Source: Candidatus Dormiibacterota bacterium
GTDB lineage: Bacteria; Chloroflexota; Dormibacteria; Dormibacterales; Dormibacteraceae
Direction of reading: 5' to 3'
NCBI GenBank assembly: GCA_003139695.1
Contig: PLJM01000025.1
Coordinates: 62,001 to 126,000, forward strand
DNA: 64,000 bases
The first letter of the stretch is position 1; every line of letters starts with the position of its first letter. The position numbers and the translations under genes were made by a program. Below, one piece after another: positions 15,998 through 25,498 of this stretch. The notes under the pieces are model-generated. The model saw nothing but the letters and a program-made list of their open reading frames with translations. It ran no database searches and was not told the origin of the DNA.

Positions 15998-17206
15998 ATG
16001 CCCCTCTACATCGTTCGCTGGCACGTCGGGCCGCTGCCGACCACGCTCCTCGAGACTTTGATCTTGCTCACGTGCGCCTTATATGCGCTTGCGCTCTTGC
16101 GACATCGCGCACCGTTGCCGAGACGAACCCCCTACGACATTCCCATCGCAATTTTCTTGGTCGCGGGCGCCGTCGGCATCTTTGTTGCACCGGATCACCG
16201 TGCGGCGCTCGGCGTGTATCGGGCCTTCCTGTTGGAGCCCGTCGCCATCTACTACGTGGCGACCGCAGTTCTCCGGTCAACCGCCGACGTCAAGCCGATC
16301 CTTGCCGCGGGCGCAGTGAGCGCGTGCGTGTTCTCGCTGATCGTCATCGTGACTTTCGTTGGCGTATATCTGAGCGGCCATCTGGCTCCGAGCAACGCCC
16401 CCGGGGCGCTCGGGATCAACCCCAACGCGGTCGCCCTCTACCTGGAGCCGATCGCCGCACTGGCGCTCGGGTTCGTCCTCTTCGCCAGCAGTAGAAACAG
16501 CCGCTGGATTGCGTCTGCGGTGCTGGCTTTCGTCGTTGCCGCCCTGGTCTGCACGCTATCTCGCGGCACACTTCTTGCCGGCGCCGGGCTGGCGGCGGTA
16601 GCCGTCCTGAGCGTTCACGATCTCCGACTGCGGGTTGGTCTGCTCGGAACGGCGATCGTCGGAGCGTTGGCGCTGTCTCAAATTCCGTTCGTCGCCGCAA
16701 GGCTGGCAAATCAATTGGATCTTCATCACTCCACGCTAGGGCTGCGGCTCGCGATCTGGTCTGTCACTCTGCGGATGCTCAAGGACCATCCGCTGCTGGG
16801 AGCGGGGATCAGCGGGTACCAGACGGTGATGGCCCACTACCGGACTCGCAACCTCCATCCCGAGCCGTACGCGCACAACATCTTCTTGACCACCTGGAGC
16901 GAGGTTGGGCTGATCGGGTTGGCGGCGTTTGCGCTGATTTTGCTCGGTTTGCTGTGGCGCTCCGCGAGGGCTTTCGGTTCAGCGCCTGGTTCTTACCGGC
17001 CACTGCTGTGGGGGATCTTTGCTGCGTGGGTCGTGTTCATCCTCCACGGGCTGGTCGATTCGCCATATTGGAAGAACGATCTCAGCCTTGAGTTCTGGAT
17101 TCTTGCCGCACTGGAGGTGGTCGCAATCTTTGGCCTACGCCGGGAGCCGCAACCGGAAAACCAATCGGTCCCACCCACACGCTCCGACCCGCATTTAGCG
17201 GGTTGA
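15998..17206 (+). CDS. O-antigen ligase/Wzy-like membrane protein, copy 1
   Basis: A polytopic protein of at least 402 residues with about ten membrane helices and a large outside loop (TLRMLKDHPLLGAGISGYQT, PEPYAHNIFLTTWSEVGL) typical of the Wzy_C/O-antigen-ligase family, which joins or polymerises lipid-linked glycans. It ends with the signature GLVDSPYWKNDLSLEFWILA, shared with copy 2 (19.7-21.1 kb). The ATG used cuts into helix 1. The frame is open back to 15920, with CTG codons at 15956 and 15932 but no standard start, so the true N-terminus is probably upstream. No coding signal is evident between 15713 and 15931. Confidence 0.8.
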   Translation: MPLYIVRWHVGPLPTTLLETLILLTCALYALALLRHRAPLPRRTPYDIPIAIFLVAGAVGIFVAPDHRAALGVYRAFLLEPVAIYYVATAVLRSTADVKPILAAGAVSACVFSLIVIVTFVGVYLSGHLAPSNAPGALGINPNAVALYLEPIAALALGFVLFASSRNSRWIASAVLAFVVAALVCTLSRGTLLAGAGLAAVAVLSVHDLRLRVGLLGTAIVGALALSQIPFVAARLANQLDLHHSTLGLRLAIWSVTLRMLKDHPLLGAGISGYQTVMAHYRTRNLHPEPYAHNIFLTTWSEVGLIGLAAFALILLGLLWRSARAFGSAPGSYRPLLWGIFAAWVVFILHGLVDSPYWKNDLSLEFWILAALEVVAIFGLRREPQPENQSVPPTRSDPHLAG

Positions 17207-17250
17207 CGGAGACAGCCAGCTGAGTTAAGGCGGCCCGCGTAAAGCTCCCC

Positions 17251-18414
17251 TCAGAACACCGCCTCGGTAAGGAAGGTGTCGGCCACGCGAAGCCAGTCGA
17301 ACTCACGCACGGCGGTCTGGGCTCTGCGCCCGAGCTCCCGGGAGGTCTCGGGCTCGCGGAGCAGCTGGATGCAGCAATCCGCGAGTTGCGAAGGGTTTGA
17401 GGCCAGCAGCCCGGAACGGCCATGTTCGATCAGCTGGCGGTACGCAGGGGTGTCCCTGGCCACCATCGGAACGCCCGCGGCCATCGCCTCGAGCGCCGAC
17501 ATCGACATCCCAACATCGCCGCGGCTGAGAGCGAGGAAGATGGCCGATCGCTGCAGCACGTCGACCACCGATGCCGTCTCACCGATGAATTCCATCGAGC
17601 CGGCGAGTCCGAGCGCATTTGCGCGAGCTCTGAAGGCGCTCACATCTCCTTTTCCGACCATGGCAATCATGAAATTGGCACCACGCGCCTTCATCTCGAC
17701 CGCGCAGGCGATGGCGTCACTGACACCGTGTATCTCGTCAACGGTGGCGACGAACGCGATGATCGGCCGGCCGCCGGCTCTTCGCTCGAGCTCCTTGCCC
17801 ACCTCGCCGGACGGGGCGGGCTCCGCGAACCGCCTGAAGTCGACGCCGTTGGGCACGATTGTGGACACGATCCCTAGTCCAGCCAAACGCTCCTGAGTGT
17901 CCGTGCCGTTGGCCAGGACCTTGCGAGCTCGCCGCAGGACCTCCCGCTCGAGCCACCTGAAAAGAGGCTCCAGAAACGTGAGGTGCTGCGACATGCCCTT
18001 GGCGACCTCACCCCTCACCGACACCATGTACGGCACGCCCGAAAGAAGGGCCACCATTCCTTCTGGGAGAGGATTCATGCAAACCAGCTTCCGAGGTCGC
18101 GTCACTGCGAGATATAGGGCAGCCACGAGCGGATAGCAGACGAAAAGATCCAGGTATTTGAGAAGCCCCAGGGTGGCCCGGTTCAAAAAGCTGAATGCGC
18201 CGTAGAAGTACCTGACGGAGGGAAGCGCCACGACGTCGATACCGGACTGGTCGACGGAGTAGAACGGTGGTCGGTTCGTCGCGTACGCAACAACCCGCAC
18301 CGGGGTTCCCCGCGCCATCAGGTATGGGGCGAGGTTATGGAGCCAGTTCTCGCGCCCCCCAGAATAGTTGGGGAAAGGCGAGTAGATCAGAAATGTGACT
18401 GGCTCTGCGTCCAC
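17251..18414 (-). CDS. glycosyltransferase family 4
   Basis: GT-B fold of about 387 residues: N-terminal acceptor domain (FLIYSPFPNYSGGRENWLHNLAPYL), a loop resembling GVPYMVSVRGEVAKG, and a C-terminal nucleotide-sugar domain (IIAFVATVDEIHGVSDAI, ARDTPAYRQLIEHGRSGLL). The E-x7-E-like motif is in MSALEAMAAGVPMVA. It probably adds a sugar to a lipid-linked glycan at the inner membrane face. The frame stays open to 18576 and overlaps the neighbouring glycosyltransferase. I prefer GTG 18414 because the fold begins at residue 6 from there. It follows another GT4 gene on the same strand. Confidence 0.82.
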   Translation of the reverse strand: MDAEPVTFLIYSPFPNYSGGRENWLHNLAPYLMARGTPVRVVAYATNRPPFYSVDQSGIDVVALPSVRYFYGAFSFLNRATLGLLKYLDLFVCYPLVAALYLAVTRPRKLVCMNPLPEGMVALLSGVPYMVSVRGEVAKGMSQHLTFLEPLFRWLEREVLRRARKVLANGTDTQERLAGLGIVSTIVPNGVDFRRFAEPAPSGEVGKELERRAGGRPIIAFVATVDEIHGVSDAIACAVEMKARGANFMIAMVGKGDVSAFRARANALGLAGSMEFIGETASVVDVLQRSAIFLALSRGDVGMSMSALEAMAAGVPMVARDTPAYRQLIEHGRSGLLASNPSQLADCCIQLLREPETSRELGRRAQTAVREFDWLRVADTFLTEAVF

Positions 18415-18515
18415 CTTTTTGGGTGAAGGAGATGCAACCGATGAAGGCTCGGTCAAGAGCCCAATCAGTTTAGCAATCGTGATCGCGTCGGCAGCGGCCG
18501 GCTCGCTCGTCCTTA

Positions 18516-19736
18516 TTACTGAGATTCGCCGGCAGGACGAAGCTCGTGCAGCCAGGACCCGACGAGAGTGTCCCAACCATATTCGCGCTCGACCAGCGCG
18601 CGACCCCTGCGTCCTAGAGCGCGCGCCTCCTCTGGGTGGTCCGCGAGTCGGATGACAGCATTCGCAAATTCAGGAATGCTTTCCGGCGGCACCACCAGGC
18701 CGCATTGGTTCTCCAGGAGAAGCTGAGCGGACTCGCCTTCGCCGCTGAGAATGACCGGGCGCTCGCAAGCAAGCGCCGGAAAGATCTTCGAAGGTCGCGT
18801 GCCTTTGAACAGCTCGCCTTTTCGCAATGGCACCACGATCGCGCGGCTGCTCGCAAAGAGCGCAGGCATCTCGGTGACAGGTTGCCTGTCGACGAACCTG
18901 ATGTTGTCGAGGTTTTTCAGCTGCGACTGCTCAACCATGCGGGCCTTCTCGGGACCGTCGCCAACCAGGAGAAACACGATGTCAGGTCGCGAGCGCAAGA
19001 GATCGGCGGCCCCAAGAATCACGTCCCAGCAGTGCGCGTAACCGAGCGTTCCCGCGTAGAGAAATGAGATCTCGCCAGGCGCGATCCAGGGCACCGAGGC
19101 TGTGTCCATCGGCTTGAAATCCGATGTGTCCACACCGTTGTAAAGAACCATCATCTTGGGAACGCCCACGATGGCCGCGATATAGGTTCGAATCCCATTC
19201 GTCTGGGCGGTGATCCGGTAAGCCTTCCGATAGAGAAACCGCTCGAGACCCTCGCCGAACCAAAGCAGGGTTTTGCTGCGCACGATGCCCAGCTCGCGGG
19301 CCGATGCGGGCCACAGGTCCGATACGTTGAGGATGAAAGGAACGCGTCGGAGGCGAGAACACACATAGGCAGTGATGCCTAGAAAGAGAGGCGGGGATTC
19401 GACAAAGATGAAATCGGGGCGCGGCTCCCGCATGCAGGCCGGCAGCGATGAAATGGCGAATGAGAGGTAGCCCACCATGCGTTTGAGCACGTTGCGCCCG
19501 GTCGCTGGGACGATCCAGGTCCTGGTGACGTGCAGGCCATCGAGCTCTTCTTTGACCAACTTCTTTCCGCGATATTCGGGGAACACCTCGCCGCGAGGGT
19601 AATTGGGCATGGCCGTGACCACCCGCACCTCATGCCCGTGGGCCACCAGCTGCTTGGCGAAAGCATGCAGCCGGATTTGCGCAGCCCCGACCTCAGGTGG
19701 GAAATGCTGTGTGAGAATGAGAAACCGCTTGGGCAC
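18516..19736 (-). CDS. glycosyltransferase family 4 (WcaI/WbuB-like)
   Basis: A 406-residue GT-B enzyme opening with KRFLILTQHFPPEVGAAQIR, the hallmark of WcaI/WbuB-type transferases. Then come MPNYPRGEVFP, a central DLWPASARELG, and the donor domain (FLYAGTLGYAHCWD, FLLVGDGPEKARM, PLRKGELFKGTRPSKIFPAL). GTG 19736 puts this motif at the N-terminus; the frame extends to 20051, but that stretch overlaps the divergent ligase gene and looks random. It is probably co-transcribed with the GT4 gene downstream and acts in glycan assembly. Confidence 0.85.
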   Translation of the reverse strand: MPKRFLILTQHFPPEVGAAQIRLHAFAKQLVAHGHEVRVVTAMPNYPRGEVFPEYRGKKLVKEELDGLHVTRTWIVPATGRNVLKRMVGYLSFAISSLPACMREPRPDFIFVESPPLFLGITAYVCSRLRRVPFILNVSDLWPASARELGIVRSKTLLWFGEGLERFLYRKAYRITAQTNGIRTYIAAIVGVPKMMVLYNGVDTSDFKPMDTASVPWIAPGEISFLYAGTLGYAHCWDVILGAADLLRSRPDIVFLLVGDGPEKARMVEQSQLKNLDNIRFVDRQPVTEMPALFASSRAIVVPLRKGELFKGTRPSKIFPALACERPVILSGEGESAQLLLENQCGLVVPPESIPEFANAVIRLADHPEEARALGRRGRALVEREYGWDTLVGSWLHELRPAGESQ

Positions 19737-19745
19737 CGAAGTAGT

Positions 19746-21119
19746 GTGACAATTGCCCGGGTGACTGCGCTCTTGCTGAGACGCGCCTTCGACCGAGTGA
19801 ACAGGGTTCCTGCGTCGCGCGCCCCTGAACCACAAATCGATGAGCGCCAGACTCTTTCCAACGGGGTCCCAACCAGCAGCCTGATTCGCTACGCCACCGT
19901 GATGTTGGCAGTGACGGCAGCCTGCCTGCCCCTGTACGTGGTCCGATGGAAATACGGTCCGCTCTCGACGACGTTGCTCGAGCTGTTGGTCGTCGCGACC
20001 ATCGCCCTGTACCTGTGCGGCCGGCTCCAGGAAGGCGCTCTTCGCTTTCATCGATCGCCATACGACCTGCCGATCACACTTCTGCTGCTAGCGGGCGCGG
20101 GCGCCGTCTTCGTGCCGCCAGACCGCTGGCACGCGCTCGGACTCTATCGCGCCTACTTCGTCGAGCCGATCGCGATCTTTTATGTGGGGATCGATTTGCT
20201 GCGCAGGCGCGGCGCGGTTCGAGGCGTGCTGGTGGGCCTGGGTATCGGGAGCTCGATATTCGCAGCCCTCAACGTGGGCGCTTTCTTTGCGAGCTTCGCC
20301 CAGGGCACATTTGTATTGGGCTCGCCACCGACCGCTCTCTACACAAGCTCTCCCGAAGTGGCAATGTACCTCGAGCCGCCGTTTGCGCTGGCAGCGGGGT
20401 TCGTCATGTTCGCGGATCGGCGACGGGACCGGCTGCTGGCATTGGCGTGGATGGTTTTCCTGACACCGGCGCTGGTCCTGACGCTCTCGCGCGGCGCCTA
20501 TCTTGCAATCGCGGTCCTGGCTGTGGTGGCGATCGCCACCAGCCGGGCGCGACTGCCGCTCGCGGCCGCCGTGGTGGTTGTGGTCGTCGTCCTCCTCCAG
20601 GTTCCCCTCGTACACAAACGGCTGGCAGGACAGTTCGATCTGCTTGACAGCCAGACCACCATCCGCGGCCGGCTGAGCATCTTCAGTGACACGTTGACGA
20701 TGCTGCGCGATCACCCGATCTTTGGGAACGGCCTGGGCGGGTACCACTATCTGTTCCGCGGCACGATCCTGGAGATCTATCCCCACGATGTCTGGCTGAC
20801 ATTCTGGGTCGAGGTCGGCCTGCTGGGAATGGTCGCGTTTGCGCTGATCTTCTTCGGCCTGCTTTACCGAGGCTGGCGCGCTTATTCGCAGGCAAGCGGC
20901 TTCTACCGCGCGCTGCTTTGGGGAGTCTCAGGCAGCCTGGTCCTGTGGGGCATCCACGGGCTGGTCGATTCCCCGTACTGGAAGAACGATATGAGCATCG
21001 AATTCTGGATCCTCGCCGCATTCGAGATCGCAGCCATTCGCGCAATCGGCGAAAGGGCCATTTCCGCCTCAGATGGAGCGCTCGAGCCGGCTCCCAGGAA
21101 GTCCGACAACCTTATTTGA
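19746..21119 (+). CDS. O-antigen ligase/Wzy-like membrane protein, copy 2
   Basis: A polytopic protein of about 457 residues clearly paralogous to the 15.9-17.2 kb gene: PLYVVRWKYGPLSTTLLELL against PLYIVRWHVGPLPTTLLETL, and the same C-terminal GLVDSPYWKNDxSxEFWILA. The Wzy_C loop contains TLTMLRDHPIFGNGLGGYHY and IYPHDVWLTFWVEVGLLG. GTG 19746 is the first in-frame start beyond the divergent GT4 gene; GTG 19797 would leave about 30 residues before helix 1 and is equally likely. It should act at the outer face of the membrane in polymerising or transferring glycan. The GH18 gene follows 44 bases later. Confidence 0.8.
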   Translation: MTIARVTALLLRRAFDRVNRVPASRAPEPQIDERQTLSNGVPTSSLIRYATVMLAVTAACLPLYVVRWKYGPLSTTLLELLVVATIALYLCGRLQEGALRFHRSPYDLPITLLLLAGAGAVFVPPDRWHALGLYRAYFVEPIAIFYVGIDLLRRRGAVRGVLVGLGIGSSIFAALNVGAFFASFAQGTFVLGSPPTALYTSSPEVAMYLEPPFALAAGFVMFADRRRDRLLALAWMVFLTPALVLTLSRGAYLAIAVLAVVAIATSRARLPLAAAVVVVVVVLLQVPLVHKRLAGQFDLLDSQTTIRGRLSIFSDTLTMLRDHPIFGNGLGGYHYLFRGTILEIYPHDVWLTFWVEVGLLGMVAFALIFFGLLYRGWRAYSQASGFYRALLWGVSGSLVLWGIHGLVDSPYWKNDMSIEFWILAAFEIAAIRAIGERAISASDGALEPAPRKSDNLI

Positions 21120-21145
21120 CGCTCCCGGGGGGCGTCGAGTACAGT
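21116..21145 (+). promoter_or_regulatory. possible promoter for the GH18 gene
   Basis: TTGACG (21116-21121) and TACAGT (21140-21145) are 18 bases apart and fit a housekeeping -35/-10 pair. They span the stop of the preceding ligase gene. The GH18 ATG follows at 21164 without a clear ribosome-binding site. Confidence 0.35.
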
Positions 21146-21163
21146 GGGCAGCCTTCTACGCCC

Positions 21164-23488
21164 ATGTCCTGGCAAAGTCTCCGCAAAAAGTTCCTACTGA
21201 TCTGCGCGCTGGGCGTCTTGAACTTCGGGATGATCCCGGCCCAAGCTGCAGCGCCGAATCAGGCGCTTCCGACTGCCCGGCCGGCGGCCAGCAGCCTAGT
21301 CGCAACGAGCAAGCTGAGCCGGGAGGTGTTCGGGTTTGCGCTCGGCAGCAGCCTCAGCGATCCCACCTACGGGTACCCGAGCTGGAATTTCAATCTCCTG
21401 ACCACCGTCGCCTACTTCGGGCTGCATGTGCTGTGGAACGGCACGTTTGAGGCCGACTCCAGCCTGGCGGTCTGGAACTCAAGCCAGCTGACCAATCTCG
21501 TCACCACTGCTCATGCACACGGGGTCAAGGTGGTGCTCACGATCATCAACAGCGATCGGACCGGCGTCTATCCAAATGCCATTTGCGATGCGCTCCTTCG
21601 CTCGGCAACGGTCGTGAAAAACACGGTTGCGCAGGTGAAGGCGAAGGGAGTGGACGGCGTCAACGTCGACTACGAAGGGGTCAACCAGGCCTGCAACACC
21701 TCGGATCCTTCGTGGGCTCAGACGGCGTTCACCAGCTTCATGGCGAGCATGCGAGCTGGGTTGGGAAGCTCGTACTACCTGTCGGTAGACACCTATTCGG
21801 GATCCGCCGGAGACCCGCGCGGCTTCTTTGACGTGCCCGGGCTCAACGCGAGCGTGGACTCCTTCTTCGTGATGGCTTACGACATGGAGTACTCCAACTT
21901 CTATCACGCCCCGACGAACTGCGGGCACTTTTGCCTCGGCCCCACGTCCCCGCTGACCACCTACTACTACAACGACACCGACGTCATGAATCAGTATTCG
22001 GCGGCGGTGACCCCAGGCAAGGTGATACTTGGCGTCCCCTACTACGGTCGCAAGGCGTGCGTTTCAAGCGCGACCATTGAGTACCAGCACCCAATCGGCG
22101 CCGTGACGAGTGACATGTACCTGGACGCTGTTGCGGAGGCGACCGACCCTGCCGTTCTTGCTGGCTCCTACGTCAGCCACCGCGATGCCAACGACCCGTC
22201 GGGCAAGGAGCGCTGGGATACCTGGTACAGCACCACGCTGAAGTGCACACGAGAGCTGTTCTTTGACGACGCCACCTCACTGGGCTACAAGTACGACCTC
22301 GCCAATCGCGACGGTTTGCGTGGCGTCGGGATCTGGACTCTCAACTACGGCGGCGGAGCCAAGGCGCTCTGGTTGGCGCTGGCCAATCACTTTGGTGGCT
22401 GGAAAGCGACCTACGACATGAGCAAGGTTCCGACCAGCTGGGTGGCCGGTCAGAGTCAAACCTTCCCGGTGACAGTGACGAATTCAGGCGGCGCGACCTG
22501 GCCGTCTGGGGGCCACACCAGGGTCGACCTGGATCTCCACTTCACCACCGTGGCCGGTGGCTCGGCAAAGTCGGCCTACTGGGTAAGCAGCAAGACGTAC
22601 TCGCTGCCGGCCGACCTGGACCCCGGCAGCAGCGTGACTCTGAATGTCACCTTCGCCGCTCCAGTCAGAACGGGCGCCCTCGTGCTCGAGGCCGAGATGA
22701 TCAAGGAGCATCAGTTCTGGTTCAAGCAATGGGCGCCTGTCAACACGAGGTTGGCCGCGGCGGTCTGGGCGGCCGGCTATGACTTGAGCCAGGCCCCGAC
22801 CGGCTGGACGCTGCTTCACAGCCAGACGTTCCCGGTCACCGTCACCAACACCGGCAACACGACCTGGCCTTCAGCCGGCTACTACCGCGTCGATCTGGAC
22901 CTCCATTTCACGAGCCGGACCGGAGGTTCATCAAAGATCGCGTACTGGACGACCAGCCAGGCATTTTCCCTGCCTGGTGATGTCGCTCCAGGAAAGAGCG
23001 CCGTGGTGACGGTGACCGTCAAGGCGCCGCCAAACTTCGGCCCCATGTACCTGGAGGCGGAGATGGTCAAGGAGCACCAGTTCTGGTTCAAGCAGTACCG
23101 GGCGATTACAGTCATCGCCGCCCCGCCGGGTTGGTCGGCCACATACGACGTCACCCATGTTCCGGCCACATGGGTGGTGGGCAAGTCGCAGACTTTCTCA
23201 ATCTCGGTCACGAACAACGGGACGCTGAGCTGGCCTTCGACCGGCTCTACACAGGTCGACCTCAACATCCATTTCGCGACGTCGGCCGGGGGAGCGGCAA
23301 ATCGGGCAAAGTGGGTCGCCAGCACCGCCGTCAGCCTCCCTAAGAATGTCGCGCCCGGCCAGAGCGCGGCCGTCACAGTGACGATCACTCCGCCTCGAAC
23401 CGGTTCGCTGGTCCTCGAGCTCGAAATGTTCAAACAGCATCAGTTCTGGTTCCTGCAGTACGCCCCGGTCTCCGTGACGGTGTCGTAG
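21164..23488 (+). CDS. secreted GH18 glycosidase with three Ig-like repeats
   Basis: The 774 residues begin with a Sec signal peptide (LRKKFLLICALGVLNF, cleavage near AQA/AAP). A GH18 TIM barrel covers about 55-400. Its catalytic segment reads VDGVNVDYEG, with Asp164, Asp169 and the proton donor Glu171, the YaaH/SleL-like variant of DxxDxDxE in which the second Asp is Asn167. Three 122-residue repeats start at Tyr417, Tyr539 and Tyr661, ending in KEHQFWFKQW, KEHQFWFKQY and KQHQFWFLQY; they match the repeats of the amidase at 13.4-15.7 kb. It probably cuts beta-1,4-GlcNAc-type linkages in wall or capsule glycan. ATG 21164 is chosen for the signal peptide. Confidence 0.88.
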   Translation: MSWQSLRKKFLLICALGVLNFGMIPAQAAAPNQALPTARPAASSLVATSKLSREVFGFALGSSLSDPTYGYPSWNFNLLTTVAYFGLHVLWNGTFEADSSLAVWNSSQLTNLVTTAHAHGVKVVLTIINSDRTGVYPNAICDALLRSATVVKNTVAQVKAKGVDGVNVDYEGVNQACNTSDPSWAQTAFTSFMASMRAGLGSSYYLSVDTYSGSAGDPRGFFDVPGLNASVDSFFVMAYDMEYSNFYHAPTNCGHFCLGPTSPLTTYYYNDTDVMNQYSAAVTPGKVILGVPYYGRKACVSSATIEYQHPIGAVTSDMYLDAVAEATDPAVLAGSYVSHRDANDPSGKERWDTWYSTTLKCTRELFFDDATSLGYKYDLANRDGLRGVGIWTLNYGGGAKALWLALANHFGGWKATYDMSKVPTSWVAGQSQTFPVTVTNSGGATWPSGGHTRVDLDLHFTTVAGGSAKSAYWVSSKTYSLPADLDPGSSVTLNVTFAAPVRTGALVLEAEMIKEHQFWFKQWAPVNTRLAAAVWAAGYDLSQAPTGWTLLHSQTFPVTVTNTGNTTWPSAGYYRVDLDLHFTSRTGGSSKIAYWTTSQAFSLPGDVAPGKSAVVTVTVKAPPNFGPMYLEAEMVKEHQFWFKQYRAITVIAAPPGWSATYDVTHVPATWVVGKSQTFSISVTNNGTLSWPSTGSTQVDLNIHFATSAGGAANRAKWVASTAVSLPKNVAPGQSAAVTVTITPPRTGSLVLELEMFKQHQFWFLQYAPVSVTVS

Positions 23489-23530
23489 CGGTCGCGGGCG
23501 GCTCCGACCTGTAGGCTTCTCCTCCAGGTA

Positions 23531-25486
23531 ATGTCCGCTCAACCCCAGTCGCCGCCGGCTTCGCTGCGGGCCCCGGCAGAAGCTGAAGGCGTGCAGCCCA
23601 AGATTCGGAGGCTCCTCAGCGCCAGCCACCGCTTTGGCGTGATCTTGCTTGGCGAGGCACTGATCTTCTGGTTCATCCTGCTCGCCTTCCAGTACCTCGG
23701 ATACGGCGGGCGCCCTGGAGGCACCAACGGCCCGCCCTGGTACTTGCTGCTCACCCTGGCGATGGCCTACCTCGCCATGGCCGCGGGAGAGACTCGATTC
23801 CATCTCAACCGGCGCGTGTGGACGGTGGCGGGAATCAATGATGCGTTCGCTGTCGGCTTCGCGGTGCTGGAGGCCACCTTCCTGTTTGGTATGGCGAACT
23901 GGATGATGGGGTTGACGGGTGGGATAAGGCCCTACCGCTTGCTGGTGCCCTTCCTGGCCGCTCCCGCTGTCGTCATCGCCGTTGGCGCTTTCCGGCTTCT
24001 ACCGCGCCTCCTGTCCTCGGCGCCGAGGGCCGGCAGCCGCCTGCTCGTCGTCGTGCCTGACTCGTCCGCGTACTCGACCGTGAAAGTCTTTCTCCAGCAC
24101 GCAAACGCCGACTGGGTCCCGGTCGCCATAGCGACGCTGACGCCAGGCGACGGAGGCCTGACGGTGATGGGCGTGCCGGTCGTCGGCTCGGCGGGAGCCC
24201 TGGAACGTTGGATCGAGGAGACCCGCGCCGAGGGGGTGGCCTTCGTCCTCAGAGGCCCAAGTACCCAGAAGCAACGCGATCTGTTTGCGATCTGCCTCGC
24301 AGCCGACCTGCCAATCTTCATCGTGCCCGAGGCCGATAAGTGGTTGCCGGGCCATTCGGGGATGCCGCTGCGCCAGCTGTCAGCAGACGACCTGGTCGGC
24401 AGGGCTCAACGTGACATCGAGATCACCACGTCGGAGGAGGTGGTCCGCGGCAAGACCGTGCTGGTTACAGGGGCGGCGGGTTCGATCGGCTCGGAGCTGT
24501 GCCGTGTCATCGCCGGGCTCAACCCTCGGCGCCTTGTCTTGCTGGACATCAACGAGAGCGGCATCTTCGAGCTGGCGGAGGAGCTGCGTGTGGATTCCAG
24601 CCTTGTCATTCGCGAAGCGCTCGTCTCCATCGTTGACGCCGACCAGCTCGGCGCGGTGTTCGCAGAGGAGCGTCCCGAGGTTGTCTTCCACTGCGCCGCT
24701 TACAAGCACGTACCGATGCTCGAGAGTCACCCGGTCCAGGCTGTGATGACGAACGTGGTCGGGACCTGGAACACCCTGCGCTGCGCGGAGGCCGCCGAGG
24801 TCGAGAGATTCGTGCTCATCTCGACTGACAAGGCAGTGACGCGCCACTCAGTTATGGGGTGCACCAAGCGGCTGTGCGAGGAGATGGTGTTGGGCCATCG
24901 AGGCTCGACTCTGTCCTGGGCGGTGCGCTTCGGCAATGTGGTCGGCAGCCGCGGGAGCGTGGTTCCTCTGTTCGAGCGCCAGATCGAGCAGGGCGGTCCC
25001 GTCACGATCACACACCCTGACGTGTCCCGATTCATGATGACCATCCGCGAGGCGGTGCTCCTCGTCGTCAGAACCCTGCCCATGGGTGAGTCTGGCCACC
25101 TCTACATGCTGGACATGGGACCCGAGATAAAGATCCTCGACCTGGCCAACTCGCTGATCCGGTCGCGCGGAATGCGACCGGGCGAGGATATCGAAATCGT
25201 GTTTTCGGGATTGCGGCCGGGAGAGCTCATGAGCGAGCAGCTTTTGGCCTCTGACGAAGGGGTCCGCCCCACCACCGACCCTTCGATCCTGGACGTGGTG
25301 ACGCCGTACATTCCCAGCGAGAGCGACCTGTCCTGGACGATCGAGCGCGTCCGCACGCTGGCGCAGGAAGGACGCAGCGACGAGCTCGTGCGAACGCTCA
25401 AAAGAGCCGTCCGCAATGTGAGGCGGCCGAAAGAAGAGCCATCCATCTCTAAGCAGCTTCAACGCGAGCGTCCCTCTGAAACGTAA
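23531..25486 (+). CDS. FlaA1/CapD-type nucleoside-diphosphate-sugar 4,6-dehydratase, membrane form
   Basis: The 651 residues start with four membrane helices (about 30-155), then a CoA-binding-like Rossmann domain (RLLVVVPDS) and a C-terminal SDR domain (from about 310; VTGAAGSIGSELCRVI). The catalytic triad region STDKAV...SVMGCTKR has Met where most SDRs have Tyr, as in WbpM and FlaA1. Such enzymes convert UDP-GlcNAc to a 4-keto-6-deoxy sugar for surface glycans. It starts 42 bases after the GH18 gene and ends 12 bases before a nucleotide-sugar dehydrogenase, so the genes are likely co-transcribed. Confidence 0.9.
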   Translation: MSAQPQSPPASLRAPAEAEGVQPKIRRLLSASHRFGVILLGEALIFWFILLAFQYLGYGGRPGGTNGPPWYLLLTLAMAYLAMAAGETRFHLNRRVWTVAGINDAFAVGFAVLEATFLFGMANWMMGLTGGIRPYRLLVPFLAAPAVVIAVGAFRLLPRLLSSAPRAGSRLLVVVPDSSAYSTVKVFLQHANADWVPVAIATLTPGDGGLTVMGVPVVGSAGALERWIEETRAEGVAFVLRGPSTQKQRDLFAICLAADLPIFIVPEADKWLPGHSGMPLRQLSADDLVGRAQRDIEITTSEEVVRGKTVLVTGAAGSIGSELCRVIAGLNPRRLVLLDINESGIFELAEELRVDSSLVIREALVSIVDADQLGAVFAEERPEVVFHCAAYKHVPMLESHPVQAVMTNVVGTWNTLRCAEAAEVERFVLISTDKAVTRHSVMGCTKRLCEEMVLGHRGSTLSWAVRFGNVVGSRGSVVPLFERQIEQGGPVTITHPDVSRFMMTIREAVLLVVRTLPMGESGHLYMLDMGPEIKILDLANSLIRSRGMRPGEDIEIVFSGLRPGELMSEQLLASDEGVRPTTDPSILDVVTPYIPSESDLSWTIERVRTLAQEGRSDELVRTLKRAVRNVRRPKEEPSISKQLQRERPSET

Positions 25487-25498
25487 TCTGACCGGTAC

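Noticed and set aside
20918..21163. N-terminal extension of the GH18 frame
   Set aside because: It overlaps the ligase gene and would bury the clear signal peptide that begins at ATG 21164.
23531..25486. Met for Tyr in the SDR triad as an inactivating change
   Set aside because: Met at this place is normal for the WbpM/FlaA1 group, which is active.
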